Source: Tachypleus tridentatus (taxonomy: Eukaryota; Arthropoda; Merostomata; Xiphosura; Limulidae). Taken from it: 64,000 bases of DNA. The stretch spans positions 94,120,170 to 94,184,169 of the forward strand of contig NC_134834.1 in assembly GCF_004210375.1 (NCBI RefSeq). The letters are read 5' to 3'. The notes beneath the pieces were generated by a model. That model had not been told where the DNA came from, ran no database searches, and saw nothing but the letters and a program-made list of their open reading frames with translations. This document shows, piece by piece, positions 1 to 12,241 of the stretch (its first letter is position 1; each line of letters begins with the position of its first letter). The position numbers were made by a program, and so were the translations under genes.

Positions 1-1239
1 TTGCAATTTCGTTTAAAACAATGCATACTATATACCTAGGTATTACATGAAATAAAGTATCATAATAAATGTTTTGGGTGTAATGTGTTCATGCATTGAA
101 GTATTGTATAGTCTTGCATGTAATGCTTGAATGAATTTATTTAAAAACGCTCACGAATTATTCCTCAACCTAATAGCTCTCTACAATTGTAGATTGTGTT
201 AGAGTTCATCTCTCTCATTTTTGGAAACACTTTTCAAAGTTTATGTGTAAGTGGTGGACATTTAGAACAGTTTGTAAAGAAGTGTTGTCCAGTAACTAAA
301 ACAGTGCCAAAGTATGCTACTTTGCAAGAGAAATACTTGCTTGAAGTCTTCAGAAACTTCAAACAGAAATAAAAAAACAAGCGCAAGGTTGAAGGTATGT
401 CTGATTGTTCTTGAGTTTTTAGATGTACTTGGAGAACCCACGGTGAATAGTCCGATATCATATTACAACACTGTAAAAGTGAATCATGAAATCGCGTTAA
501 TACACGTTTTGATTTTTCTATCTCAAATAGTGCCAGTATATATTTGTACTTGAAAATTCTTTACGGCAATATGATAAGTGGTCTGATGTTATTTGACAAT
601 GTTTCTATTATGCAGAGTACGTGCAAAACATGATGAATATAATACATGTTGATGAGGGCATCAGTAAATCAATGTGCATCAAAGATACTACATTTAATAT
701 GTGTTTCTGTTGGACCTGCCCTTAGCTGTTGTAGAATGTCAGATACCAGAAAAATGGTTATCACGTACGATGCATTGTTTAGATATCCATGAAAGTTAAA
801 CAGTTGCGCAATGAACAGCGTAGAATTGAAGATGTAATGAATTCTGCAGCTGTTGTATAGTTGCTTTAAGAGCCTGCGTGTTTTTATTTATGTGTGTTGG
901 CCTAATGACTTTCTTTATAAAGGAGCAGGTCCTGAAAAAAAAATGATACATGACGTTAATAAATCATTCCCACCCACCAATACAAACGAAAAATCAACAT
1001 CAAGCTTGTGTTTCTGGGAAAGAAGATTAAACTGTGAAGGAAAGAATGGACAAGGGTGATTTGCGGCTATAAAAATATGTACCAGTTTTGTTAGGTTGGA
1101 TGCTTTTATTGATCGTATTCATTACAGTAGGTGTGTGTGATCTTATGACGATAAATTTATACAGTAAACAAAGAGAACAAGGCTCACTTGTTTTAAAGTG
1201 TTATATTAAAACCAAGTCATACATGTATACAAATCTTTG
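1..1239. other. No gene seen
   Basis: AT-rich sequence. Open frames up to about 80 codons lack splice context, signal peptide or family resemblance. Confidence 0.6.
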
Positions 1240-1640
1240 TTACACTGTGGATTATTATAGTTGTATCCACACTTTTAAACAATTGTTTTTCTTTCGTAAA
1301 AGTCCATACAGACTGGTTCAATTACTTTAGAACATAACTGACAAGACGAATTATTCTTTTTATACTCTGTTACTACAATACAATCTGCGATAATATCACT
1401 TTAAAAACCGTCAGTATAAATTCTTAATGGCTCACAGTCACCCAGTCGTGATTTATCTTTCAAATTAAATGTTTTGACACGTATTTATACCCCAACATAG
1501 TTCTAGAACGTCCTTCACATTAATAGATGACAATAATATTCAGTTAAAACAACGAAAAAAAAACTCAGCGCATTCTAGTAACATGACGGAAAAATATAAA
1601 AATCGTTATTTCATAACTATTAAAGTACAAAACGTATTAT
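1240..1640. repeat. Unclassified dispersed repeat, copy 1
   Basis: Long patchy similarity to 17270-17790: shared words include AACATAACTGACAAGACGAA-like, ACTCTGTTAYTACAATAYA and TCACTTTAAAAA, in the same order and spacing. No coding or terminal repeats were seen. Confidence 0.6.
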
Positions 1641-1799
1641 TCGTTGTTGTTTGGCGTTTTAAGGTGCAAAGCAATTACACTATTTGTGCTAAACAACTGG
1701 CAAAAGAAATAAAATAACAGCAAAATTATTACAACTATAAAAATGAGTTAAGTTAAAGTAAAAACAGTGGCCCAATGTCGTACTAAAAATGTCAATTGC

Positions 1800-2490
1800 T
1801 CTTAAAAATTAAGAAAAAAAACATTTAAAAGGTGGACAGTGTCCCTATCGTCAATGACACTGTCAACATCAGGGTTAAACCTATTGTAAAAACATATCTA
1901 AAACAGTGCCATCATTCACGGTCGTAAGGACAGCAAGACAGTAGCATGTAAGCTATTGTGACTAGAGTGTCACACATATCATCAGTCTGGGTGCATCAAT
2001 CCTAGAAAACGATGAGTTAAAAACTGTGACAAATCCATAGCCGAGTTAGGACAACTTCCTCCTTCCCATCTTCACAAAAACAAGATAGACAAAGTCCAAC
2101 AGAGGGTTTTATTTGGAAGAGCTTGTTATCACGTTGCTCACTTCAAGTCAACTGTCAACTGGCGCGGAGCCGAACCTTGAATACAGGACCACAGTTGATG
2201 GCTGCAAGCTCGTTCTCGCAAATACCAATGAGAACAGGATGAGAACTAGCATGAAGCGATTACAAGGCCAGTAGAGAGCTAGGTGAGATAGTATAAATAG
2301 TAGAGTTCGTGTACCGCATAGTTTCTATGTGATCCGGGACAAGAGAGATAGCATATAATTTGGCAGTGAACACAGAAACTGTAGAGGGGATTCTGTGTGC
2401 AACCACTAAACTACAACAAACATTGAAAGAGCCCAAAGAGTCATCTGATTTCGAACCATCCATATGAATGGAAATGAAAGAATGGTTCAA
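1800..2490 (-). pseudogene. LINE RNase H and C-terminal region remnant
   Basis: MDGSKSDDS (family TDGSKS), ELYAI-like KLYAISLVPDHIE and YTNSTIYTISPSSLLAL identify RNase H at 2260-2490. Further down, NKLFQIKPSVG and REEVVLTRLWICH-like text, then a Cys-poor tail, match the region after RNase H in I-type elements. Confidence 0.62.
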
Positions 2491-2961
2491 AAATGTTTGG
2501 CAAATGGAAGATGTTACTTTTAATCGGGAGTATCCGCTTCTTCATATGACTCAAAGAAAGATCACATTTAGGGATGGTAATAAGCTACAGTGGAAGGGAT
2601 CGACCAGTGGAAACAGCAACGTCATTCAATGACAGACCCAATTCATCCAGCTATGTCTGGATACAAAAGCCAAAAGGAACAATGGCAGACCATCTATTCT
2701 GAGAAAAGTATGGCCCACTGAGGAAGGAAAACACAACCTCAGATGGGATGCTGTGGTAAGAATTGATGTTTTGAAGTATATAATAAACACAGTTGCAAAT
2801 GTTAGAAGTTTAGAGGAGGTTTATGAGACTCAGTGTACTTGATCCAGAGTGGAGAAGCGCAGAAATGCTCTGTGTAGAGTAGAGCGGAAGCCTAAGAAAG
2901 ATTGTGAACGGGGTCCAACAACTTCAAGACTGAGGTTCTGGCAGAGCCATAGACCAGAGAC

Positions 2962-4052
2962 TCATGGTCCAGTTTCATTCAAATGATGGGACAATAGATC
3001 ATTAGCAAGGAACATCGATTCACTCCCCAAGAGGTTGAAGAGAGGGCACGGAGGATATTTACATATCAGTGCCCTTGTACACCTGATGCGTAGCTGCTTG
3101 ATGAGTGGAATAAAAGTCAGCTTACAATAAAATATAAGCCCCAAGAACTTTGTCTCGGAGACCACAAGAAACACAATTTCACCAAAACAGAGCTCGAAAT
3201 AGGAGTGAATACCCTGTTGATGACAGACGTGCATGCAAACGGTTTTACCTTTTCTCACTTAAAAGCTGCAGACTGCCCTCAGTAAACCTAATGCTGATCA
3301 TTGACACAAGATGTGGAACTCGTCGAAATAGGGACTGCTTGCAACTGTAGGGAGTTGCCAATGATGGCATTAACTTTTATAATGAAAAGCTCGACACTCA
3401 AGACAGCCCTGAGGGACTCCGTATTCCTGTGAGAAAGAACAAGAAAGTGTCAAACCCACACAAGCATGGAATTGCTGGTCCGTTAAAATTTTGTTGATAA
3501 AAATTGGCAAATAGCCATGCATTCCATATGAGTGGAGTTCTCGCAAAACGCTATACCTCCACGTAGTATTATAAGCCTTCTCAAAGTAAAAAGAAATAAG
3601 ATGTTGCTTCAGAAAGGGTTTCCTGGTTGGCGTTTCAAGTCGTTATCAAGTGGTCCATGGTGGAGAGCTGTCATCGAAACCCACATGGATGGGTGAGAAG
3701 AAGGTGTTTGATTTGAGGAACCAAACAAGATGAACTTTAACCATCCTCTCTACTATCTTACAAAGACAGTTCTAAAAAGCACTGGATGATAGGTTAAAGG
3801 CATTATGGAATCCTTCTCAGGCTTAGAAAAAGGGAGGATAATTGCCTGGTGCCGAGCATCAAGAAAAGCATTCTCCTGCCAGATCAGGTTAAAACTAACC
3901 AGAAAAATAGCAAGAGATGTAGGAGAGAGATGGCACCACATTTCATACTGAATATCATGATGTCTGACTGATGTACTGCCAGACCAGTGAAGAGGAAGTT
4001 CGAGTTCTACCAGTGTAAATGGGTGATTGTAATCATAGAGATGATCAGCCAA
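2962..4052 (-). pseudogene. LINE reverse transcriptase remnant
   Basis: Reads RHQAIILPFSKPEKD (RT block 0-1), GVPQGC in the palm, and KFLGLIFYCKLTFIPLIKQL in the thumb. The Y/FVDD catalytic box reads YFDEF near 3310-3330, losing one aspartate. Several frameshifts separate these pieces. Confidence 0.68.
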
Positions 4053-4635
4053 AAGGGAAGAGCTAATTGTACTTTCTGAGTCTTGATGGCTAAAAAGGCG
4101 GGGAATGAAACAGAAGTGCTAGATGCACGAGAAAAGCCTTCGCCGATAATATGATGATGCTCTCGGCATTAGCAACTTCCTGGCCATTGGAGAGCAAACA
4201 AGGGGTAGGAGTATACTGCCAATTGACCTTCTCAATCTTGTCCATATGACTTTGGAAGTGGTGGAAGAAGAGATGGTAGTTGTGTACTTGATCCAAGATT
4301 CCTTCTAGCTTTTATATCTTACTTGCCGAGAATTTGCACGGGCCTACTGAAAGACGATGTGGTTTAAAAGTGTGGAATACCTAAAAAGGTAATCCAGGTC
4401 CATTTTTTCGCCTTTCATGCCATATAGCAGGTAGGATTCTACAACGAACAAGGATACCGAGGAAAAGGTGTCGCAGTTTTAGGAATACACTGAGCAGCTG
4501 TCTGGATAATACAGTCAGTCACTGCTGCTATGCAGTCGTCTATTGATGGATTACAGACGGCAGCATGATCAAGTTACGAGATAGCAGTGAAAGAGGGCCA
4601 ATTGGTCTTGTCCACCTTCCACCAAAGCATGCGAG

Positions 4636-5240
4636 TCAGTTGGTATCGACCACAGTCAGTATTTCTCTAAATGACTGGAAAATGATCACTGCTTCATGGG
4701 TCACTGTCAACCCTCCAAAAAAGTAAGAGGAAAGTGAAGGGGAGCAGATAGAGAGTTCAGTAGCAGTAAAAGATTGACTAGTTGAATGAAAATAAGTATA
4801 AGAACCAGTATTGAAGAGAGAAAGGTTATAATCTGAGAGCATACACTCGACAGAACGGCCCCTTCCATCAATATCAGCACCACCCCAAAGTAGATTATTT
4901 CCAATAAAATCACTTAGGATCAAAATGAGACGCAGTAAATGTTCAATAAGAGCACCAAGGTTTGATTGATCCTACGTATCTCCAAGAGAAAGGTAGAGAG
5001 AACAAATAGTGATGGTACAACCTAAGAAAACACAGATGGCTGTGGCCTCCTGGTTGTATAAAGTGGCAAAGAAAACTGCCGAAAGTTGACTGCATCAGCA
5101 GGTTTCAGAAATATTTCCTGTAAGTAGAAATAGACAAAATGATAAGAATCAACCAAGTTCTTAATGTCATCTGTATTCAAACAAAAACCTCGAAGGTCCA
5201 CCGTATCAAAATGGCCATTTTTGTTCAGGTGGAGGAGCAT
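4636..5240 (-). pseudogene. LINE endonuclease domain remnant
   Basis: Pieces reading DIKNLVDSYHFVYFYLQEIF (the QE catalytic strand), then SDFIGNNLLWGG (family GDFNxHHxxWG), then YTYFHSTSQSFTATELSICS (family AIDLSI). These are APE-type endonuclease motifs. The catalytic GDFN reads SDFI, so the copy is inactive. Confidence 0.7.
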
Positions 5241-5323
5241 TGAGCAGAGAACCCTTCTGTTCTCAACTAAGTTTTTTCTTTAGTAGAAGGAAGTCTATCA
5301 AATTCCATGGATCCTACCCTGGG

Positions 5324-5922
5324 TCAAGTCGGTAGGTCTTTACCTTTGGACGAAGAGTTCAGCGACTGAAGGCGTGAATGAATAAATGTTTTGTATCTCG
5401 GGATTGAAGAAGAAGATGGACCCGAGGAAACGCCCGAACCCAAAGTCAAATAAAGTGGTCCCAGGCAGCCATCATGAGTGGCAGGAACAGAGATGGTAGT
5501 AGACGTAGACTCGTCAATTATTTTAGCCATGGAGAAGAAAGGATTCTTCAGATGCTTTGTAAATGACTTTGTAGGAGGCACGGAGATATCTGTTTGCACT
5601 CTCACTGTAGAAGTGGATTGGAGTGAGCAGCATACGTCTGAAATGGAGTAAGGGACTATAACTTCCAAGACTCTAGGTAGAAGATATTGTTTATAGTCTT
5701 CAAACATGTTACCTTTTTCTCCTCATCCCTCTTAGAGCAAGAATGAGAGTAAAAGGATAATGAACCACCACAGTTAACACAGAGTGGTTCCAGTTTGCAT
5801 TCATAACCGTCATGGTCTTTGCCATCACAATGAGCACATGTTAAAGAACCACGACATAATGTCTTTGAGCGACCAAACTGTTGAAAGCATCTGAGAAGTT
5901 TGGGAATGTATGGCCGTACCAT
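5324..5922 (-). pseudogene. LINE ORF1 (Gag-like, zinc-knuckle) remnant
   Basis: Residues CAHCDGKDHDGYEC and CVNCGGSLSFYSHSC are CCHC-type knuckles followed by the EKKVT...FYLE segment typical of arthropod LINE ORF1. An upstream third knuckle is degenerate (CFQQFGRSKTLC). The downstream part (SISVPPTKSFTKHLK-like, 5324-5707) is in another frame, overlapping by about 50 nt, so there is a frameshift near 5680. ORF1 is an RNA-binding nucleocapsid-like protein. Confidence 0.7.
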
Positions 5923-5960
5923 ACGATTCAGATAATTTGTCTCGATTGTGGCGTGTTTTT

Positions 5961-6235
5961 GTGTTGTTTTTTTTAATTTCGCGCAAAGCTACTCGATGGC
6001 TATCTGCGCTAGCCGTCCCTAATTTAGCAGCGTAAGACTAGAGGGAAGGCAGCTAGTCATCACCACCCACCGCCAACTCTTGTGCTACTCTTTTACCAAC
6101 AAATAGTGGAATTGATCGTCACATTATAACTCCTCCACGGCTGGGAGGGCGAGCATGTTTGGTGCTACTGGGATTCGAACCCGCAACCCTCGGATTACGA
6201 GTCGAACGCCTTAACACGCTTGGCCACGCCGGGCC
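5961..6235 (-). mobile_element. SINE-A copy, full length
   Basis: This is the reference copy for family SINE-A here. Read on the minus strand it has a tRNA-like head (A box TGGCCAAG..., anticodon-loop region CTCGTAATC, B box GGTTCGAATCC), a conserved core (AATCCCACTATTxGTTGGTAAA; GATGACTAGCTGCCTTCCCT), a conserved CGCAGATAGCC and GCTTTGCGCGAAATT end, and an AAAC-rich tail. The head resembles tRNA-Thr(CGT). Pol III transcription and LINE-driven mobility are inferred. Confidence 0.85.
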
Positions 6236-6855
6236 CTTGGATGTGACAGCCATGGTGATTTAAAGGTAAAAAATCAGAACATTAGTAGTCAGTATAATTC
6301 CATCTTTGTGAGTGGAAATTCAGCGCGTTGCAGAAATGCCTTGGCTGGAAAAACCAGCGAGGTTTCTGAATCGGAAGTGTTCTTCAAGTCCCTCTCAATA
6401 ATGACTCCTCTTGAGAAATTCAGGGTATTCTTCATGAATGGGGTATCCATAATAAAGTTAGAACACTTCAGCGCCCACTGTCCCCACCCACCATGGAGTC
6501 CTAAGAGGGGCGCACTGCAATGTCAAACAAAGACATTGTAGCAACGCCAGGGTTTTGTGATAACTATACCCAAACGCCAGCATCAGACACGATATTCACA
6601 AAATATGCTATAAACGTCCAACACTGGTACTTGTTTAACCCTACTCCAAGAGGACCAGCCGATTGACCATGGAGGGCCACACCAAGTCCATCCGTCTACA
6701 GGAATTCAAGGTCAGAGTGGTTTGTTAGGGTTAAATCCTTCAACCGCCAAGGTCCTCTCCTCTCCTTCACGGGTCGCCACGCACGGGAAACATGTTGGTA
6801 GACGTTCAGATCCCAGAAGAGGTAAATTGAATGTACAGAACCTTCCCTGGGAAAT

Positions 6856-6943
6856 CCACTCACCACGTACATGAATCTACATCAGATGGGTGTGTGATCC
6901 GTAAACGTGTTTTTTTTTTGTTCCACTCACCACGTACATGAAT
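6856..6943. repeat. 66-bp direct repeat pair
   Basis: CCACTCACCACGTACATGAATC occurs near 6856 and again near 6922. It may be a duplicated LINE 5' edge or an old target duplication beside SINE-B at 6950. Confidence 0.5.
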
Positions 6944-6949
6944 CGTGTT

Positions 6950-7078
6950 TTTTTTGTGTGTGTGTTTTCTTTTTAGCAAAGCAACATTGGGCTATCTGCA
7001 GAGCCCACCAGGGGAATCGAACCCCTGATTTTAGCGTTGTAAATCTGGAGACTTACCGCTGTGCTAGCGAGGGGCGAT
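6950..7078 (-). mobile_element. SINE-B copy
   Basis: The second tRNA-derived family: head ending in the B-box arm (AGGGGTTCGATTCCCCTGG on the minus strand), then GGGCT..GCAGATAGCCCAATGTTGC and a CA/A-rich tail. At about 125 bp it is less than half the length of SINE-A and shares only the GATAGCCC-like segment with it. Confidence 0.75.
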
Positions 7079-7084
7079 CCGTAA

Positions 7085-7230
7085 ACAGTTAAGTAAATAA
7101 ACACGTGATTAAATATTACTTCAATAAATAAATCTAACACTTGCGCTATATAAATTATCTAAATCATATCATTCGCATTAACTTAAACTGAAACAGTCAT
7201 ATCTATCTAACAAAATGTAATTCAAGCTTT
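7085..7230. repeat. Unclassified dispersed repeat, distal fragment
   Basis: Matches the distal end of the copy at 17270 (ATCTAAATCATATCATTCGC against AACTAAATCATAACCCTTGC). Confidence 0.5.
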
Positions 7231-8144
7231 TCGGTTGCTTGGAACAAAGTACAGTGGTTGTAACAATAGAAAAGTGCAGAGTAATTTCTAAATGCTGTTA
7301 CCTAATGATGCTTATGTGAGATAATCTATGAAATAATTATTTGTGGCTCTAAGTGAAAAATAAAAAAGAGACAACTGAAAGGATTTGTCTTCTATTGTAA
7401 AGAAACTGTGAATGGTTCCTGTCGTGTGGTCAGCTCAAAGTCGTTAGTTTCACAACTACAGCGAAATGTTTTCCCTTATGTAAACTTAACACTCTGAATT
7501 CAGTAAGTACATAGCACAACCCTCTTCAGACAATCCAGAACACGGCACGTGCCAAGGCAATTGGAAAAAAAAAGAAACGAAAAAAAAACACTTTTGTTTG
7601 AAAGCTTGGCCAACAGATTGTGGATCCAGTCATATCTTCCGTTCGAACGTCACATACATAAAGTAACCGAGAAAAGAAATTGATATTTATATTACTTCCA
7701 TATGAAGACATACTGGTCAAATTGCCAAACACAATATTTAATGGCTTGCTGTGTGATATTTGGTAAACCTATATTCATCAAATATTTACAGAAAGCACGG
7801 GGAAGAGAGGTGTGCTTTAAATATGGCTCAACGATAGGACCTATTGTGATGAAAACTATGCTACAAAGCTGTTGTCCAGCTGCACGTTCTTGTAGTATGG
7901 TGTAACTTGATATGGTGAAGCACCAAAATTAATTTAATGTAATGTAATTAACTTCTGTATAACATTTAACCTATCGTGGCGCTGTTTGACGAAACATTAC
8001 ACAACTATCGCAACAACAACAAATCAGATACTAGAATTAACTGATTATCTTGGATAGTCTTTTTATAAGTTAGTGAAATAGTTTTATAAGTTAGTTATCA
8101 AATAGTGAAACTTAATCGTCATTCTTACGACGTATCGACGGTTT
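7231..8144. other. No gene seen
   Basis: AT-rich, with poly-A runs near 7565. Nothing recognised. Confidence 0.6.
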
Positions 8145-8371
8145 AAATTTCGTGTAAGGCTGTACGAGGGCTATATGCACTAGCAGTCCCTAATTTCGCA
8201 GTGAAAAACTAGAGAAAAGACAGCTAGTCATCACCACTCATCACCAACTCTTAGACTATTTTTTTAACAATGAATAGTGGGATTAGCCGTTACATTATAA
8301 AGACCCCACGGCTGGAAGGGAGGGTATGTATGGTGGGACGGAGATTCGAACCCACAACCGCCCTAATCATG
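8145..8371 (-). mobile_element. SINE-A copy, diverged, head truncated
   Basis: Core and tail are recognisable; the tRNA-like head breaks off after the B box. It is older than the copy at 9016. Confidence 0.75.
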
Positions 8372-9015
8372 TTGGGCTCGCACCTATGGTCCCCAAGTCA
8401 CAGCACGATATATAAATGTATATGTATTTGTGGTGACCATGGACCCTTGGATTCACAAACTAACCTCGGAAAATATGAAAATTCAGCACGTTATTATTAT
8501 TATTGGTATATTGTATAAATACTTTCATAAAATCAGGGATCTTTGGTAGAACAATAGAACTAGAAGCAGAGACCATAAAATAATACTCGCATTTTAAACA
8601 ATTTTCATAATTTTTTCTTTAGTTTTTATTAAATTCTATTACTATATATTTCTTAGGAAGATAGTTCGTAAAATACATTTACTTGTCTTTAAAAAATAAC
8701 AATGTACACAGAATATTCAGTGTTACGTTTCTACAAGCACATAAGTCACGTTCAATATTTTATTTTTAAACTAAAAAAAAAACTACATTATTGTTCAGGT
8801 TCATTTTTAGAATGTATGACAGTTTTTGATATGAATTTCACATAAAACATCTTTCATCAATGTATATATATATAGTCTATAAGCTTGTGCCCACCTGTGA
8901 ATGTCCGATTGTAGAATGTATGTATTTTTAGCTCGCAAATATTACTGTTATTATTCCACAGCCAAGTTTGGTATAATTTATAACAACGTTTTCTAGATTT
9001 GTTTTGGAGTGGAGG

Positions 9016-9286
9016 TTTTTTGTTTTTAATTTCGCGCAAAGCTACACGAGGGCTACCTGCGCTAGCCATCCTTAATTCAGCAGTATAAGACAAGAGGGAA
9101 GGCAGCTAGTCGTCACCACCTACTGTCAACTCTTGGGCTACTCTTTTACCAACGAATAGTGGGATTGACTATCACATTAAAACGCCTCCACAGCTGAAAG
9201 GGCGAGCATGTTTGGTGTGCCGGGGATTCGAACTCGCGACCCTCGGATTACGAGTCGAGTGCCTTAACCACCTGGCCATGCTGGGA
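9016..9286 (-). mobile_element. SINE-A copy, full length
   Basis: Complete head, core and tail. TTGGAGTG-like sequence on both sides is a probable target-site duplication. Confidence 0.83.
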
Positions 9287-9325
9287 TTGGAGTGATGGAT
9301 AAAATACGTGACTTGTTGAAAATAA

Positions 9326-9420
9326 TCAGTGATGTCGAGAAAACCCACTTGTAGAGAAAAATATATATATAAAAACGGCTCGTTTGGGATGAGAAAATAT
9401 CTTTTTTAAGTAAAAACGCA
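9326..9420 (+). mobile_element. Penelope-like element end fragment
   Basis: CAGTGATGTCGAGAAAACCC then AAAAACGGCTCGTTTGGG matches the element at 37389-37530. The family label (Penelope-like) is inference. Confidence 0.45.
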
Positions 9421-12144
9421 TGGTCAGAAGATATATAAAAAATTATAACTCAAAAAGTAGGTTGAACACCTTGATTTTTTTTGTAGATCATATTCAGAGA
9501 TGTAATAATATATGGTAAAAATCTGAAAAGGCTGAATAACTAGTGACATGGTCAAACTGTGGCCTGAAGTAGGGCTATTTTTAGCTAAATCATAAAAAGT
9601 TGCATGCAACTAAATTTTTTTTACAGGAGATCTAACAGACTTTTAATTACAACAATTGCTGATTTATCAACTGATATGTTATAGGAAATTTGAAAACAAA
9701 ATTCAGCTTTGTATCTTATTACGTCTTAGAGCTATGGCTTATTAAATAAACCAATGTTTTGTACGATTTTGGGTTTTCAGGTGATTTTACAGCTTCACTA
9801 TGCAAATCCTAAGAGAAATAAACTTGATTTGAAACCATTTTTGAAGTCTGTGGGATTCATTTGGTCAGTGTACCCCCACAGAATGCCTTGAAAAAATTCA
9901 CATGTGCTCATCTACCCATATAATGAAAAACTGTCAAAGATTAGATCAATATCTCTAATAGTTTATTCTAGTTTAAATAAAAAATTAGCCCTATGAGTGA
10001 GCTTTATTATGTATTAAGCTTGTAATATTTTTGTTATTGTTGAATGCAATGGGCTTTCCATTATTCCTTTTATCACATAATGAAAAATAACCCACCATCA
10101 AAAGGTTCTATGAATTTTTATATAATAAGAATAAAACAAAATATCAAGTATTATAATTAGAATGACTGTGTTTAAGAAATAATTTTAATTTATTATAAAA
10201 GTTTAAAAATACACGGAGTATTTTATACCATTAGAACTACAAACAGTTAAAGCAGCTCAGTGTTAAAGTGTACAAATCAGTTATACTCTAAGCCTATCCA
10301 TTTTCAAAAACAAGAATTTTCTTGTTCAAATAACAAATGAATATTTAGAGCTGAATTAGTAACTTATTTGACATCAAAGACTCTACACAGAATCCAAACG
10401 GAATTTCAGAGAAAAATTCAAAACATTTGATGTCCAATAACTTTAAAAAAAATGATGTTTACACAAATTGCTCATGTTCTATCAAATACCTCTTTGTTAA
10501 GATTTACATTTAAGTTCCAACATGTATCCTTGACATTACATGCTTGAATTGCAAGACTATAATAAGTAATATCATGAAACAGAGTCATGCTACTCTTTTG
10601 GCCCCCAAAAGTTAATCCATGAGTTATAAATAAACTGATGCATTTTTGAAAACATTTTAAGATCATTAAAAAAAATCAATAATTCTACTATGAATATCTT
10701 AGGAACAACTCGGATTCACTTTTCTGTTCATAAATGTTCCATGTAATAAATAATCCTTATGCAAGCAAAAGTAAGGCTTTACCTAATATAAGGCAACACA
10801 ACAGTAAATAATAATTATTATTTATTAATTTGGTCTTTCTAAACAGTAGTATTATCAATTCAATGTATATAAAAATAAACACCTTGAAAAAAATGGTCAT
10901 AATTTAATTATACTTCAGTGTTGTAAAGTTCACAGTGAAATGGCTGTGTGTCGATAAGAACAATATGAAGGTCTGTATTTGTTACATATTCTTTTATCTC
11001 CAGGAAGAGAGAGTGGAGCCACTATATCAATGATGAAAATTTCATATTTCTCAGAATCATTAAATAGCACTTCTTTTATTGTCACAGCCTTGAAGTTACT
11101 CAAAACTTGTTTGTCAAGTAACTGGATGATATATCATTTGCAGAGTTTGCAATGGTGTTAAATGACGAAAATCTGAGATTTGGGAGAAAACCAATTACCC
11201 CTTGTTTCACACCAAAAATCCTCTTATGCATGCACATTCATGACAAATATTGTTAGTACCATAAGTTCACAGAAGTATATTTTTAATGTTATTTGGAATT
11301 TGTTTTCAGACTTATGGTGCATTTGTAGAAAATAACAATGGTAGTTAATACATTTTTATCAGGTTTATAATAACAGGCTTGAAAACAAATGTCAGTTCTC
11401 AAGTAAAAAAACAGTCAAAAATAAAATTTATAGCAATAAAAATTGCATCTTGGCAACTTCTAAAAATTACAATATTACTATATAAAAAGAGTATTTAAAG
11501 TTCTTACTTGTTCCACACATGTACTTATCAGGTTCATTTATTTAACACATGAAATGAAAGAAAGTAAAATTACAGTTATAACAAGATAAATTAGATATAA
11601 ACTTATACTTTCCATGCGACAGCCATGTAACTTGCAGTTTAACTGTTAGAGTATGCAAACATACTTCACCCAGCTGAAACTCACTGATTCAAAACTATAA
11701 TATTTGTGCAAGATTAATTAATAATTTCCTAAAAATGAAATTAAGACAGTAGTTACAGTATATTACCTCCTCATTATATCATGTGTGCAGCAAACTCTTT
11801 TATTGAACAGTTCATTGCTTCCAGGTAACCAACAGTAAAATACAAAATAAATATGGAAAACATGCAGAGGTTAGAAATAACTGTGACTGGAAAAACAACA
11901 ACAACAACAAAAAACATATAATTTACTGTTACTGATACAGTTATTCTGTTTTAGAATTTTGAAATGAAGTACACTTGGTAAAATCAGAGACTAATAACAT
12001 AACATAAATTCCATCACAGTTTTACAGGTTTTAATAAGTTTCACTTCTATGTTGAATTTAAATGTAAGATTCTATTTCACAGGTTATGCTATCTAAAGAA
12101 GAAAGTTTTTTGAGGGAGGTTTAAAAGAAAAAAGCAGGAATAAG
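9421..12144 (-). other. Probable 3' UTR and downstream flank of lectin gene
   Basis: About 2.7 kb of AT-rich DNA with no recognised repeat insertion, unusual for this window, directly after the stop codon. A long 3' UTR would explain it. No coding exon is recognised. Confidence 0.35.
11799..11804 (-). terminator. Candidate poly(A) signal of lectin gene
   Basis: AATAAA on the minus strand about 340 nt past the stop codon. The downstream AT-rich DNA holds other AATAAA-like words, so the true cleavage site could be further on. Confidence 0.3.
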
Positions 12145-12241
12145 TTACTGATAATAACTTAGAAAATCAACATTCTGTGAAGGATGCGAAGAGGCTGAAC
12201 TCCAAAACTGTTGTTTTCGAATTTTCTCCATGGAGGAAGAG
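12145..12241 (-). CDS. Lectin gene last coding exon: cytoplasmic tail
   Basis: Acceptor ATTTCCCAAAG; phase 2 entry matches the transmembrane exon. It encodes about 32 residues, basic near the membrane (MEKIRKQQ), Ser-rich in the middle, ending VDFLSYYQ and TAA. The two adjacent tyrosines and the DFL motif could be sorting or phosphorylation sites; that is inference. Confidence 0.75.

Larger units (their letters stand above)
1800..6900 (-). mobile_element. Decayed I-superfamily-type LINE, nearly full span
   Basis: Reading from 6900 down, the minus strand gives a GC-richer 5' region, an ORF1 with zinc knuckles, endonuclease, reverse transcriptase, RNase H and a C-terminal cysteine region, in the order of RNase-H-bearing non-LTR elements (I group). 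Every domain is split by frameshifts and stops. A SINE (5961-6235) is inserted in the 5' part. The ends are uncertain by about 100 bp; the RT to C-terminal reading fades near 1800. Confidence 0.75.

Noticed and set aside
6308-6541. 77-codon plus-strand frame
   Set aside because: Lies antisense in the LINE 5' region.
10960-11220. Possible exon in the downstream flank (minus, LSNFKAVTIKEVLFNDSEK)
   Set aside because: Protein-like for about 50 codons but no splice sites or family; left as possible 3' UTR.
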